This document shows, in pieces, positions 47,584 to 60,300 of a stretch of 64,000 nt of DNA. Location of the stretch: positions 11,201,450-11,265,449 of the forward strand of contig NC_067200.1 in NCBI RefSeq assembly GCF_000699445.3. The letters are read 5' to 3'. Below the pieces are notes generated by a model, which was given only the letters and a program-made list of their open reading frames with translations, was not told where the DNA came from and did not search any database. Made by a program: the position numbers and the translations under genes. Each line of letters opens with the position of its first letter. Position 1 is the stretch's first letter. The DNA comes from Schistosoma haematobium (Eukaryota; Platyhelminthes; Trematoda; Strigeidida; Schistosomatidae).

Positions 47584-48165
47584 TTAATCAAGACGACTAA
47601 GCAAAGCATTAGGAATCTTCATCGACTGGATATCAAGTTCATTGACTGCTTCGTAGTTAATACATGCAGTTCTAGCATCTTGAAAGGAACAGTTTGGCAT
47701 TCTTAACAGCTCTCTTTTCAAACTCGGTATGTTAATTCCTGCAATTAATCGATCTCTCAGTTGCACATGAAGTTGATCACCGAAATTACACTTGGCAGCG
47801 TGTTTCTGTAATTCAAGGATGAATTCCCGAGCCTTTTGGTCATTTCGACGAACCATCTTATGAAACTTCGCCCTTTCACGGCATTCGAAACTGGTGCATT
47901 TTACATGACTTATTAATAGCTCTTTAAGAGTTGCATAAGGGAGTGAGATAGGTTTTTCTGGATACGCCAAAGTTTTGAATAAGCTGTACGCTTCTCTCCC
48001 AATGAATGTCAGAAAATGTGCCACAATTTTATCACCTTTAACACCTTTCTTGGTCATTCTCCAGATTTCGAACCTTTCCAAGTAATCCTCAAAAGCTTCA
48101 GGAGTTGAATGAATATCTAACTTTTCCATTGCAGGCTCCATCGCGACGCCAATATAATAATTCAA
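47584..48165 (-). pseudogene. gag capsid-like region of the Ty3-type element
   Basis: Encodes a roughly 180-residue gag-type protein with the retrotransposon gag signature (FEDYLERFEIW near the N-terminus, then helices with LRDRLIAGI). The first ATG of the open frame lies inside the LTR; an ATG at 48141 or 48129 is a more likely start. The frame ends at TAA 47584-47586, but the same frame stays open for about 36 more codons, so this stop looks like a mutation. The zinc knuckles then appear in another frame, which implies an indel near 47460-47515. Confidence 0.8.
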
Positions 48166-48317
48166 TTATTCGAATTGTAGTATGAACTAAGAGTCCCAGA
48201 AATAACGCAATTGAATTAAGAAGTGAGACACAAGCACAAACGAATGTATTGTATTTGTAATTCTAAATCAAGTATTCAACAAGTACAAAGGTATCATTGG
48301 TTCATTCAAACACCACG
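48153..48317 (-). repeat. 5' LTR of the Ty3-type element
   Basis: 165 bp, on the gag side. Its terminal bases differ from the other copy (CG.G against TG.A on the minus strand). Followed outward by ACTGT at 48318-48322. Confidence 0.88.
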
Positions 48318-49734
48318 ACTGTTAAACATTTAGTGACCTGACTACCGAATGATTTGACTGGTGACATTTCACTGAACCTACATGAGTTGTCTGAACGAAC
48401 CCGTGTCAGTTGCACTGAACCAATGCTACGACAAGATGTACAAACCTCCACTATGAGTGGCCATACATTCGACATATATGACTGAGGAAACTCCTTTAGT
48501 TTTAGACAGATCAGAAGTAAGCAGTAACCGAGCATCTAAGTCAGATACGATTAATAGTGTCAGGGGTCATAAGTGACTATCAACGAGCCAGCGTTTGGTA
48601 TTATGGAAGTAGCTTACGTGTCTCACATTTACCAGTGGCGATGATTATCACGTAGCCTAGGTGTGCGCACAACTACAGAGACAAGTGTGTCCCAAATTTT
48701 CAGCCTGTTGGACCTCACAACAGTTAATCCATCCCATTTGGTGGCCGTAAACTTGAGAAATTCAGAGGATAAAATCGATCTCCTTCAGGCTTAACATCAG
48801 GCGAAAAATGCCTCCCACAACCATTTTCAATGCTTCAACAGATGACCTAGATCGGCAGAACAATAGAAGAGTAACCAAAGTGTGTTTCGGTTCCACTTGA
48901 CCCCAATCATTACCCTATAACACAGGACAACGCTAACAGAGTCACAACAACACGGGGAAAATGCTCCCGTCACCCAGTTCTCACAGAAATAGATAAATCC
49001 CTCCACCCCACAAACCGTTCACAACATCGCAATTAGCTACTGACATAGATGAATCACGTGTAAGTAACAAATACCTAGTTACCTACACAGTGGTGTAGAG
49101 GGAGTTGGAAAGGAATTATGAGAGATAAGAAACATGTGGTTTCATCCTTAACTGATGGTAATCGTTCTGTAGCGGTAAATAAATCCTCAAAATCAATAGC
49201 TCTGTAAGTCTTCGACACTGGGTGCTGACCATATTAGTTTTAATGGACTCATCTAGTTGAAAGCGCTTGGTCATGCATTCGCACCAGATCACGAGTGCGA
49301 AAGCCGTGCTCAACATCCCCTGTAATCACTAGCCAGATTAGATTAGACGATCCTCGATATATTGATAGCCTATCAAATATATCTTCGAACCTCCTCACTC
49401 CTGTCTTTTGATTTCACTTGGTGGGTACGATTCGTATTGGAAGGTGTTACTGATCGAAGCGTTGTTGAACTCCAAATACCTGTGGCACTCTTCAGTTACA
49501 ATTGAAATCTAGCTCCTCCTAACGCCACAGACAAGGAAGTGAATGTCAAAGTAGCATACCATCCAGATGTGATACGGAATCTAAAATATATCAATGACCA
49601 CCCTAAGGTTATAATACCATCAGATACCATGTCGGCTGAGTTGCCGGAGTCTACCTGATGTTCTTCCAGTGTCAAGAGTACCAAGTGCTTGATTGGAAGG
49701 ACATACCGTTGTGAATGTAACAGAAGTTTTAATA

Positions 49735-50005
49735 ACAATGATTGACTCATGAACTCAACTATCAATTTACTGTAATATCCACAAAATCCCCTTCTGACAC
49801 TAGTCATCATTTGCTCACTAGTGACTGACTTCAAGAGGTATTTTCTGGAGTTCTAGTGAGAAGTACTGACCAGTGGAGGAGTCTCACAAAAGGACGAAAC
49901 GGCCATCCATTCTTCCAGGTTTTCTATGTTGGTCTAACTTTAATTGAGTTATGAACTCAACTATTAAATCACCATATCATCCACGAAAAATTCCTTCTGA
50001 TAACA
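49735..50005 (+). repeat. SINE family B, degraded
   Basis: GGAGGAGTCTCACAAAAGGA, CGAAACGGCCATCC and GGTTTTCTATGTTGGTCTAA. The first core box is lost. Confidence 0.58.
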
Positions 50006-50599
50006 ATAATTACATTTAAACGCACAGTAATTTCATCTGCGATCCCAAAGCTTTCACAATTATGGATCTAATTGCGGCAGACGTTGTACTTGAAATTTAC
50101 TGTTTGTGATGAGAGCTCAGGATATCCGACCAAAGAATGAACGATTATTACGCTTATGAGAGATGTTTGTAGATGTAGCTAGCTGGTAAAGCATAAACAA
50201 CTCGGAAATAATTCTATGGTTTCGTGCTTAAAAAGACTGTGGGCCCCTGCGGCTTAAGAGCTTAGCGACAAAGATACTATCAGCTTAGAAATGATAGAAG
50301 CTTTCAGTGTCTTGACATAAAATTGACCTAGGAGTTTACTGTCGCTGGATGCTCTTGCACTAATGTTCCAAAGAACATCCATCTAACTCCCGGGAAAATA
50401 TTAAAGGAACTGAAATTCCTGCTCCAGAAAAGTCAGTATGGTGTGACAAAGTAGACTACTCGTTTTCCAATCTTCAGAGATAGAAACGTAACAAGGCACA
50501 CTGTTTCCTGTGCTGTTCAAGGTTAGGGAATGGACGGCTTTCAATCACTCGAGGGAGTACTTGGGTAAAAACACACTGGGATATGAAGGAATAAAAGGT

Positions 50600-51130
50600 G
50601 ATCCACAACATTGAGTCACTTTGGTACAATCCTCAACCTGGACATCACCATCATGCTACTCAAGCAACCCTTTTAAATTTCAACATCGACAAACCAAAGT
50701 TGTGTTCTCACTCAGCCTAAATGATCACAGCCTCCTTAGTGGGTATATTCAAGAGGAGACTTGATAAACACGTACACATCTACAGATTATCATCTCCCGG
50801 TTATGCTAGCTGTACCGGATGCATGTCTCGCAGCTTATCTACCATTATCAATAACACAAGTTGTCAGGTTACTCATGTCTCTCCTCTAATCATGCCTGAT
50901 ACCTGTCAATCTCACATTTGGTCAACTCAAAATATTTAGACAATCAATTATATGATTTGTTTACTTTCTAAAGCAGTCGTCGCCTCTTAATACTTGAATT
51001 TTCACTCCACTACTATTTTCGATGCCACAAACCAACCTCCTGACTGATAATGTAATAGATCCTGGTATCCGGAATCCATAGTGATCTGCGACAATAGCAT
51101 CACAAAATATATAAAAAAAACCACCGTCAA
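50600..51130 (+). repeat. Degenerate non-LTR 3' region
   Basis: SLVGIFKRRLDKHVH (about 50733-50777) matches the extreme C-terminus seen in CR1-like RTs. The following DNA, up to the TCCGGAATCC..TGATCTGCGAC motif, is shared with 21040-21330. Confidence 0.45.
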
Positions 51131-51335
51131 ACTGACTAGAACTCGTGTAGTCAACTAATCGGCATCATTTTTATCCTTTGGCTGTACAGAAACAGCAAGA
51201 AAAGAGGCCAAATAAATCCATCTGTTCATCCAGGCTACTAATAAATTTCTTGTTTATTGAATCCGACGCAATTCAAACGTTTTCGTCACCTCAATGCTAT
51301 CATTGTTTAGTGAATAATATTCAGATGTTAAAGGA

Positions 51336-51381
51336 ATGAGTTTTGTTGATGATGCTAACGACCCCTCGACACAGTTATTCA
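51336..51381 (+). CDS. DIDO-like exon 1 (start)
   Basis: 15 codons ([15 protein letters not shown]) plus one base, donor GTAAGC. The following 31-bp intron ends in TTTGTTTAG and the next exon restores an Ile codon. Confidence 0.65.
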
Positions 51382-54300
51382 GTAAGCATGCCTCCTGTGA
51401 TTATTTGTTTAGTAATAGAAGATTTAACTCCTGGGTATAATCGCATTAGTGACGGTTCATTTCAAAATGATGCTTGTAGAATAAACAATTTTTCTTGTCG
51501 ATCGGCAGATAAACAATGCTGCCAACAGGTAAAAATCATAATCTTTACTGTCTATTAACTTATGATCAGTCTTTACACACTGTATCAACTGCTCGTTCTC
51601 CGGACTGTAATCAAAACGATACAACCCTTACCCAAAGAAGGTAAATAATCCTTTAATGACACAGTTTTGTTTTATTCTTTGCGCTTCTGTGTATATTTTT
51701 ATTGGGTCTCATGAATAACGAATCATTTGTGGTAGCGCAGTTAAACTCACTGCCTTTAAACTGTAGGGTGCTGCTATTATCCCTTGACGAAATATGGTGC
51801 ATGACTTACTAAAACCCTAATTTATTTCTCCTAGTGCGGTATATTATGTTTCAAATTATAGCTTGGTGTGCTCGATAAGTTAGTAGTGAAGCCATTCTGT
51901 CACTTGAGGCTCCGCTTTGTATTTCGGAGGTCGACTTCTTAAAAGTTGTAGTCTGGTTTTTGATAATAATAATAAGCTTCATGTTTAGCGTGCGTTTCTA
52001 GAAGCACTCTGTAGTAGTGAAAACGACAGGTTTCCGTATTTTAGGTTCGGACTCAACCCCCATGTCGGTAACTGGGTATTCGGTTGGTGTTATGGGTTCT
52101 CGCACAAGTTTCTAAAAGTCAAGTGCATGAAGTGTCTTTTCGGAGCAAGATTCAGTTGCTAACGAAATTCCACGCGTAGTTGATTTTACTGAGTAAAGCA
52201 TTTATTACCATATTTCCATGATAGCTGTGTTGTTTACACTTTTTCATGTGTTGTAATCCTTCAGGCTGTTTTTGTCTAACAGTTTTGCTATTCTGAATTT
52301 AAACATTTACGCCTTTAAACAATCGATGGTTAAACCAGCATCAATATAATTTTGGTTTGTTTTTAATGCATGTGTATGGTCGTTGCTAACTGAAATGTTA
52401 TACACCGTGATATAGTTTCGACACAATGGAGTATCTTGTGCTGATTTTTGCCACTTATTCCGTTTCCATACGTAAATGGTACCAGTTATTTAAAAAAATG
52501 AAATCTGGCGAAATTCTACTTATATAGCCATTGATTACTTCAACTTTGTGTGGACTGCTAGTTAGCTGAATACCTTACTACTACTGCAGTGTGTTCTGTA
52601 TGTTAATGACTATGCAATTTCTTCTGGAACTTACAAGTAATTATCCAATCATATCCGTCATTACAAATATTACAGATAGAAGCATTTCTATTCTTGAAAA
52701 CAATTATCATTTATTAATGTAAAATGGCCGACCAATAGTTCCTTACACCGTTAAACGTATTGTAATTTGACATAATTCTCACTTCTTTACTGCGTTTGTG
52801 ATGATTCAACGATCGATTACACAACTACAGTTCGTCATAAAATAACATACGTTTGATATCCCAATGAGCAGAAATTACACTGTCTGAAGTTTCATAACTT
52901 ATTGTATGCTTCAAAGTAAATAAATAAATAATGAAAACCCACAGTTGCACTCTTTTTGTAATCAGGAAAAATGTGTGACAAAGCACAAGACAAATTTAAT
53001 ATGTTTATAAGTTGCAAAATGTACGTTTTGTCGCTATCCGATGATATACGTAGGTTACTAAATAGCTATTAAACTTAAGACTTCAGCTATCGGTTAAGTT
53101 TTGTTTCGTTATCGCTCTGTTTATGAATATATTTTATTTGTTTGTCATATGTTTTTGATTAAAATAACAGGTTTTCGCTTTAAAACGTTTCTATCCACCT
53201 GAAAATATCACGGCAGCCCACAATTGAATTTAACATTTATCGGCTTGTGATGTGATAATTTATTTGAAATGATTGCTTTTAAATGTTTTACAGTATGCTC
53301 GGTAAAACAACGTACATAAATCTAATTTTTTTCAAAACGGGAAGATCCTTAAAGTTACGATGACAGTACTCTTTTTAAAATACGTTAACAATTTGTGTAA
53401 ATCACATTTTAGAAGGGTCAGAACATTTTTCACAACACCAAAACAACGGAACCTTTTTGCTATGTAAGTTCAAATACCTCCATTATGGTTGCCCTTCCTA
53501 TCCTCGTACTCATATATTTTGTGTACAAGTTATACAAAAAAGGTTAATCTATACCACTGAAGATAATTTTATAGTTTCCGTTTACCTATTGTTGCTCATA
53601 TCAAAACTTGTGCTTAATTATAATCTTACCCATACGTCATAAACTCGAAATATTACGAAAAAGGGTTTTGGAATCGTTGAATGCGAAATTTATTGATAGT
53701 ACTGATTATGTTTTTATTTATAATTACACACATAAAAAGTTATGAAATAGTAAACCTATAGCTTTATCTTTATAGACAGTCAGCTCGTATTGAAGCTAAA
53801 CAAAAGAATAAAAAATCGTGCTGTGAAAGTGAAGAAGAAGGTGTTTCAGAATATTGTTTGAGAACTAAAATTCCCGGTGAGTCATTTTCTTCTAAGAGCA
53901 CAGTTTAGAACCGCTTAAAAGTTCAGTAGAAGTTTCGTTGTATGGTTGTTATTTGTCGTCAGTTAGTCATACAACTGTTTTAGGCAAGTACTTCTTCCAG
54001 ATTGTTAAGATACTGACAACGTTTCATTTGAATAATTCAAGAAATGTTTTTAACTACAATCTGGATGTAATAAAGTATAAACTTATTTTGAATGTAGGCT
54101 ATTGAGTATAAGAGAGACACTTTTATGAACTACAAACATCGTCTGTTTTGTTTCTTAGATACTTTGCTTTATACTCAAAGAATAAAGTGAACCATGTCAA
54201 AAGACACTATATTTTGAAGGATTATTCACCTTAAATTCATTTATTACAATCACTGCATCTATCGATTCCTATCTTCCAAAATTTTCAGGTCATCAAAGTC

Positions 54301-57300
54301 AATACATGCATTAGAGTTGCATGTCGTTGAAGCTCTATTAGTGATTCTTCAGCTGTTTCACAATAAACACCAGCTACACATCGTGTAATACCTAAAAAAC
54401 ATTTCTATGTCTTCTTTAGATAGTAATCTGTATATTTTAGTCAAAGTAGTTGATGGAATCATTGTACAACATGATTAATCAGTATATATGTGTTTGTAAT
54501 AGCATTACATTTGTTTTTACAGAACACAGACCAGCCATTCCAAATTTGTTGTCTTCAAGATTATATTAGTTTATAGCTAATAATGTTGTATGATATGGCT
54601 TAAAATGGGTCAGTGTTTCGGTTGTTTTCATTCCTCCTTTTTGAATCCGATTTCCTCTATTTGGCTTTCTATTATTATTATTATTTATATTATCGTCTTG
54701 ACTCTTTTACTCCCGATATTATTACTTTCCTGTCATTCTGACAGTTTAAAACAAAAATGTAACAAATTGGACCAACATTTGTGTCAGATACTACATTGTT
54801 CATCACTAATTGACATGGACAAATATCGTGTATCTCTCATGATGTATTGCATAAAGAACGTATTCGAGTAAAAATTATGAATAAATGAGATGTGCGAAAT
54901 GTCTTATTGATTGATATTTCATAAATGAACCAGAGGTATGATTACGACAGTTTTTGGTATCGGTGTAATTTGACGAATATGACAGTCTTTAGTAAAAACG
55001 TTTTGTCACAAGCTATTTTACTTAAATCACTGTCCTGTCTTTTAAGTGCGGTATGAATGCTTTTATATCCAGTTCCATTCCTCAGCCGACATTTTTCCAG
55101 CTATCACAATTAGTTCAAGACAACAGTTAGGATAAATTTTACAGCTTTATAATGTATTCAGTCGTCGTTCGTGGTAGTTGTATCTTGAACAAGTTACAAA
55201 TAATTTGATAATAAGTCCTTTTTTGTAACGAGTTTCATTAGATTTGCTAGGGTAACGCATCTGAGGTAGATGAGATTTAGAAGATTATCTTGGATTCTCG
55301 GGAATATTTATACATAAAAAATATGTAGTCACTAAGTGATTCCACAATAGATAATCATAGGTTAAATTAAAACTCACATTTAAGGTAATGAACTCAACCT
55401 TAGCAGTCAATTTCAACGTTCGTAGGCACAGAAATGATCTGTTCAATATGGTTGAGTAAATAGGATATGTATCAACCAGTGAAAAGGCATTTGATTCACC
55501 AATAGTTAGTTTGGCTAAATGGGATATAAGAAAAGTAATAAATTCCAGTTACTCATATCTAGAACGTTTGTAATACACAACTGTATTATTGAATTTTTCA
55601 CACAAACTTTGTAGTTGCTGGTTCTTGTTTACTTTATATTGATTTATCAGAAAAGGTAAAAACATTTCTACTTTTCATGCACACTTATCTTACTAATTTA
55701 GATGGTCTCACAAAACAAATCAAAAAACCATCTCCACGTGTGAAAATAAACAATTCTGCTCGCAAAAAACGTACAAAATCTCGTCATTCTAAACAGTCAC
55801 AAGATTTAAGTAATTGTTCTTCAGATTCTGAAGAAAATGACCCTGAAAGATTATGGTGTATATGTCGACAACCTCATGATGAAAGGTAAGTAATATACTG
55901 GCAACACTGGATGTAGTTGGGACTCAGTGTTCTAAATAATCCAAGCGTACTTATTGTTCATGCTGTATAATGAACTCGAGAAAATAATGACTAACCATAT
56001 TACACTTCAAGAATAATCCACAACATGGAAAAAATACCGAAGTGCATGATGACTTAATATTGAAGCTTACTTACTTACTCTTGTTATCATTCAGCATTCT
56101 CCATCGAACTCTGTCCTGGGCAATCCTTTCCAGTTCTTTTTTATTCTTTTGATGTCTGCCTTCAACTCCCGATGAATTGTAGCACTTGGTCTTCTTCTTT
56201 TCCTCTTCCCTTCAGGATTCCCGGTTAGGGCTTGCCTCGTAATATCGGATGATTTCTGCAAAGTATGTCCTATCCACTTCGTCTTCCCCTAATTTCCTTT
56301 TCAGTTGGAAGCTTGTTTTTTCTCTGTCGTAGTAGGTTGTTACTGATAGTATCCGGTCACTCAGTATCTTGCGTAGACAATTATTTACGAATACCTGTAC
56401 TTCTTTGATGATGGTTGTAGCAGCTGTCCAAGTTTCACCTCCCTTCAGTATAACTGTTTTGACGTTCGTATTGAAGATTCTGATTTTGATATTGGTTGAC
56501 AATTGTTTTGAGTTCCATATGTTCTTCATCTGTAGGAATGATGCCTTTGCTTTTACAATCCTTGCCTTTACGTCTGCATCGGATCCTCCTTGCTCATCGA
56601 TAATGCTACCCAGTTACGTGAAGGTTTCGGCCTCTTCCAGAGTCTCACAATCAATAATATCCAAGCAGAAAAATTAAAATAACACAGTTCTATTTATATG
56701 ATAACAAAATATCACTGGGAAACAGAAAAATTAGAAATTCAAAAGTGAGAAGAATCATTCGGAAGATAGCGGTGTTTATGCAGAAATATGAATTAATAAA
56801 ATTCAGCTTGTAGATATCGTTACAAGAAACAACCAACATTTATTCATGAAACTAGGTTACGTGGGATCTTAGCAGTAATATGACTACTGGAAGTAGATTC
56901 GGAAATTTCTAATGCATTATACTTACTATTACTGTACTTATATTAAATATAATTGTAAAGGTTAAGAGAAGAGAACAAATGATTTAACTCTAGCAAATCA
57001 CTTTATTATTTATTTATCCATTTAAACACATAAACATTGGTACAAGGATGCACCAAATAGATATGCGCCACATAAATCACTCGATTTGTGTGAGGGTTGG
57101 GATACTGCTCAGGTGCCCAAACCGAAGCAGGTAGTTTTCTTAGGAGGTCACACTCGGAGCCTTCGACCTAAAAGTTCGATCCACAAGGCAACGGAGCATC
57201 GTGAAGAGACGCAGTCCCATGGTAGCCGGTGACCAACAATCGGTTCATACGCCATTTGTTCCCTCAGGATGCTGGAGCCCATGTGCACCACTGGTTTGGA

Positions 57301-60300
57301 ATGAGGGTTTTCCCACTCCCCTAGGTGAACTTTCAGTGTCTACCAACCCTATTAACACGCCAGACGTTCGCCTTTCGTCCTCTCGATTTCGTAAACAACA
57401 CCCCCACCACAAGAAGGCTGTTAACGACATATTTATAGTTGTTATCTGTAATAAGTCGACGTAAATTCCAATAGACTATGAGCTTTTGTGTTTATCTCGA
57501 CTACTTATATAGTGTTGAACACCAAAGAGTGTAGTTTTCCCGTTTACAAAATGGACATTATTTTGTGTAACATGATGTAATAATCTAGATTCCATGTAAT
57601 AGACGTTTTGTATTTGATAAGTGATCAATCCATTATGATTGATACAATTATTTCACACTTTCTTTCTTAGTTCAACTAAACTCTCAGATAAATATCTGAA
57701 ACTTATTTCGTCTTTCATAAGCTTTCATGTTGCTTCAGATCTTAGTATCAAAATGTTTAACAATATATGGTATGTATGTTTGTTTTCTAAAAAAATCTTC
57801 CGATCCTAGATTCATGATATGTTGTGATCTATGCGATGAATGGTATCATGGTGATTGTGTTGGAATTAAACCAGAAGAAGGTAAATGTATGGAAAAAAAT
57901 GAAATCGAATTTGTCTGTGATTCATGTAAATTAATGGGTGCTTACACAGGCAAAAATGATCAAGTTGATCATGTAAGTTAACAAATTTCAGTGACATTTC
58001 TATTCCATGTTGTGTGTTTATGTACATAAGTATTTTTTTAAATTAAATCGTTATGGTCTTCTATAGTCTAGTGTTTTCGTGGCCACGTACGATATATAAC
58101 TCGGACTTATCCAAATAAGAATTAAGAGCATGCAAAAATATCGGAATAAATCCGAACAATTAAGAGACAGTGCCAAACGTATAAGAGTTCACATGGAATT
58201 TACATAAAAATGTTCTAAAATCTTTACTTGTCCACTAGTACTGATTAGTTGAGAATGAACCAATGAGGTTGTTCTAAATCGGTCCCAACTGGAAGCATGT
58301 AAAAATCAGCACTTTATCATGCTAGCACAAATTATATATAAAATGATGATCTAACTTAATTTATTGCTGTTTCATTTTTTTTCACATACAATAATCACAG
58401 CTACAAACATTTACTAGTTCTGATAATGGTAATGAATTTATGTCGACACAATTTGCTCCAATCATTGATACATCTGTATCGCCCACCAATCTATTGACAG
58501 CAACCATAGTAAATAGTTTAAGATTACGTTTAACTGAAGAAGCTGAAAAAGAACGTGATCGAATAGCTACTATTTTACCAGAGACAGATATAGCTATGAA
58601 ATGTCCTTCAGAAGATGATAGTTCAGTTTCTGAATCATTTTCAACTTTAACTAGTGTAGAAGAAACTCCATCATCTGTGGTCACTAATGAAAATAAATTA
58701 TCTTCGTAAGTTGATTATTGATTTGTTGGTTTTATTTGATTATTATCGCTTATTTATGTTGTAAACTCTTAAAATGGTAAACAACTTACTCAGCAATCAC
58801 ACGTTACTTTTCAGTAGATGATGAGTACCCATTTACCAGATACCGATTCATGTACATCAATCTGAGCTTCAAAATGTGAGAGCTGGTTGTACTATCTGAC
58901 TGTCTAAAGTGAAGTTGATGAGGCTGGATTCAGATCTGCAGCCTACTTTCTGATAGTTAAATTTTTAGTCATCATGCCATCGCTCCACTAAAAGTCATGT
59001 TCTTGCTCCTGATGAAACCCTCAATCAATATGGTTGTAACAGAACAAAAACACTTAAGCCAACAGACCACATTTCAATAGGTAATATTCGATTACTACCA
59101 AGGACTAAGTTGTTGATTATTACCAATCAATAATTTGTGTAATCTGGCTATATATATTGTTGCTTACCATTCATAGATCTTGGTTCGTTATAACAATATA
59201 GGGGGTTCTTTTGCCTTGAGCGTTGGTGTATCTCTTTTACAATTATTCCCGTTCCCGTCAAAATTTGATTTCATCCTCCCACTTTCCCTTTTTGAAACAG
59301 TTACTGAATGAAAATGTCTTAAACTCGTAAGCGTATGTCACAACAATTTAGTCTGGTACGAATTTCACCTAAGCTTACTGATATGATGTTGTGGTAACTT
59401 GAGCCTATGCACACTTTTTTCCAGATATTACATATTACAGCACTGTTTTGTTTTCTCCTTACTAATAACAAAAAACATGTTCTTTTATACTTATAGCGTA
59501 AACAATTCGTGTGTTGTTAACAACACAAATAGTTTACAATCTGTTAATTTAACAAAAGTCCTATCACGTCGAAAGAAACGACCACGAATTATTTTAAAAA
59601 ATGAAATAAAAGAACAAGTGAATTCCACAAATTCATGTTTAGGACCGAATTGTGATAAAACTATTAATCCTCAAGTAAGTTGTTATTGTGACCTATATAG
59701 TCTTTTTTCATACATAGACTAATAATATTCAATCTTTAATTGATTAGGATTTGTTATTTTCTATGTCGATGTATATAATTTAACGCTTCGAATTGTCTGA
59801 CTGACGCTTATTCTCTTACAGTGCTGAATGACCCTGATTAGATAACCATTGAAAACAAATAAAACGCTGAATATATTGGTCAAGAAATATTGAGAATTGA
59901 CTGGAGTTGGAAATGTACAACATTGAATGGCAGTCCAACTTGAATGATAAATTCTTATTATACGAGTTAAGGGTTCGGCTTCGGTCCCTAGTGAGGTTGT
60001 GGGTACATACTTTTGTGTAGATTCACACTACGGCGAAATAGCTATTTCGTGCTTCTTGGTTTAGATTGTCTAATCGAGATCACTCCGTGATGTGAAATTT
60101 CAAATTCAATAATCTTCACAATATCCTGTAGTAATACAATGTCTCTTTTCAAGGTGATTGCCGTTGAGTATACATTGCGGTAATATTTTAGTGTTTTTCA
60201 AAATATGTGATATACAATACAGGTGTTTTGTGCAGTTTAAAACTCTTGAGCTGAAGTTACTTGCCTTCACCAACATATACTGGTGTTAACACATAATTTG

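Larger units (their letters stand above)
44196..48317 (-). mobile_element. Ty3/gypsy-type LTR retrotransposon, near complete but broken
   Basis: A 4,122-bp element in minus orientation. It has 165-bp LTRs at both ends and a 5-bp direct repeat ACTGT at 44191-44195 and 48318-48322, read as the target-site duplication. Just inside the upstream LTR the minus strand reads TTGGCGTCGCGATGG, a plausible tRNA primer site. Internal order is gag, two zinc knuckles, protease, reverse transcriptase, RNase H, integrase, which is the Ty3 order. At least three lesions break the coding frame, so this copy is not autonomous as it stands. No envelope gene is seen. I cannot assign it to a named schistosome family. 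Confidence 0.9.
43840..49330. other. Relatively GC-rich host tract of the LTR insertion
   Basis: The DNA on both sides of the LTR element (43840-44190 and 48323-49330) is visibly less AT-rich than its surroundings and contains no readable gene. It looks like an older mobile or repeated sequence into which the Ty3-type element jumped. I could not identify it. Confidence 0.4.
49331..51335. other. Upstream region of the DIDO-like gene
   Basis: Contains a SINE B remnant (49735-50005) and a non-LTR remnant (50600-51130). A possible splice acceptor TTGTTTAG ends at 51310, 25 bases before the ATG, and could serve a 5' UTR intron or spliced-leader addition; this is inference. Confidence 0.35.

Noticed and set aside
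51343..51558. Uninterrupted 71-codon frame as the first DIDO-like exon
   Set aside because: It reads through the first micro-intron and ends at a stop inside the second; the three-exon model with GT/AG borders joins in phase to the rest of the gene and fits better.
57201..57464. Open frames on both strands with Pro/Ser-rich products
   Set aside because: They sit in the GC-richer repeat R3; frames open on both strands are expected from composition and no domain is visible.
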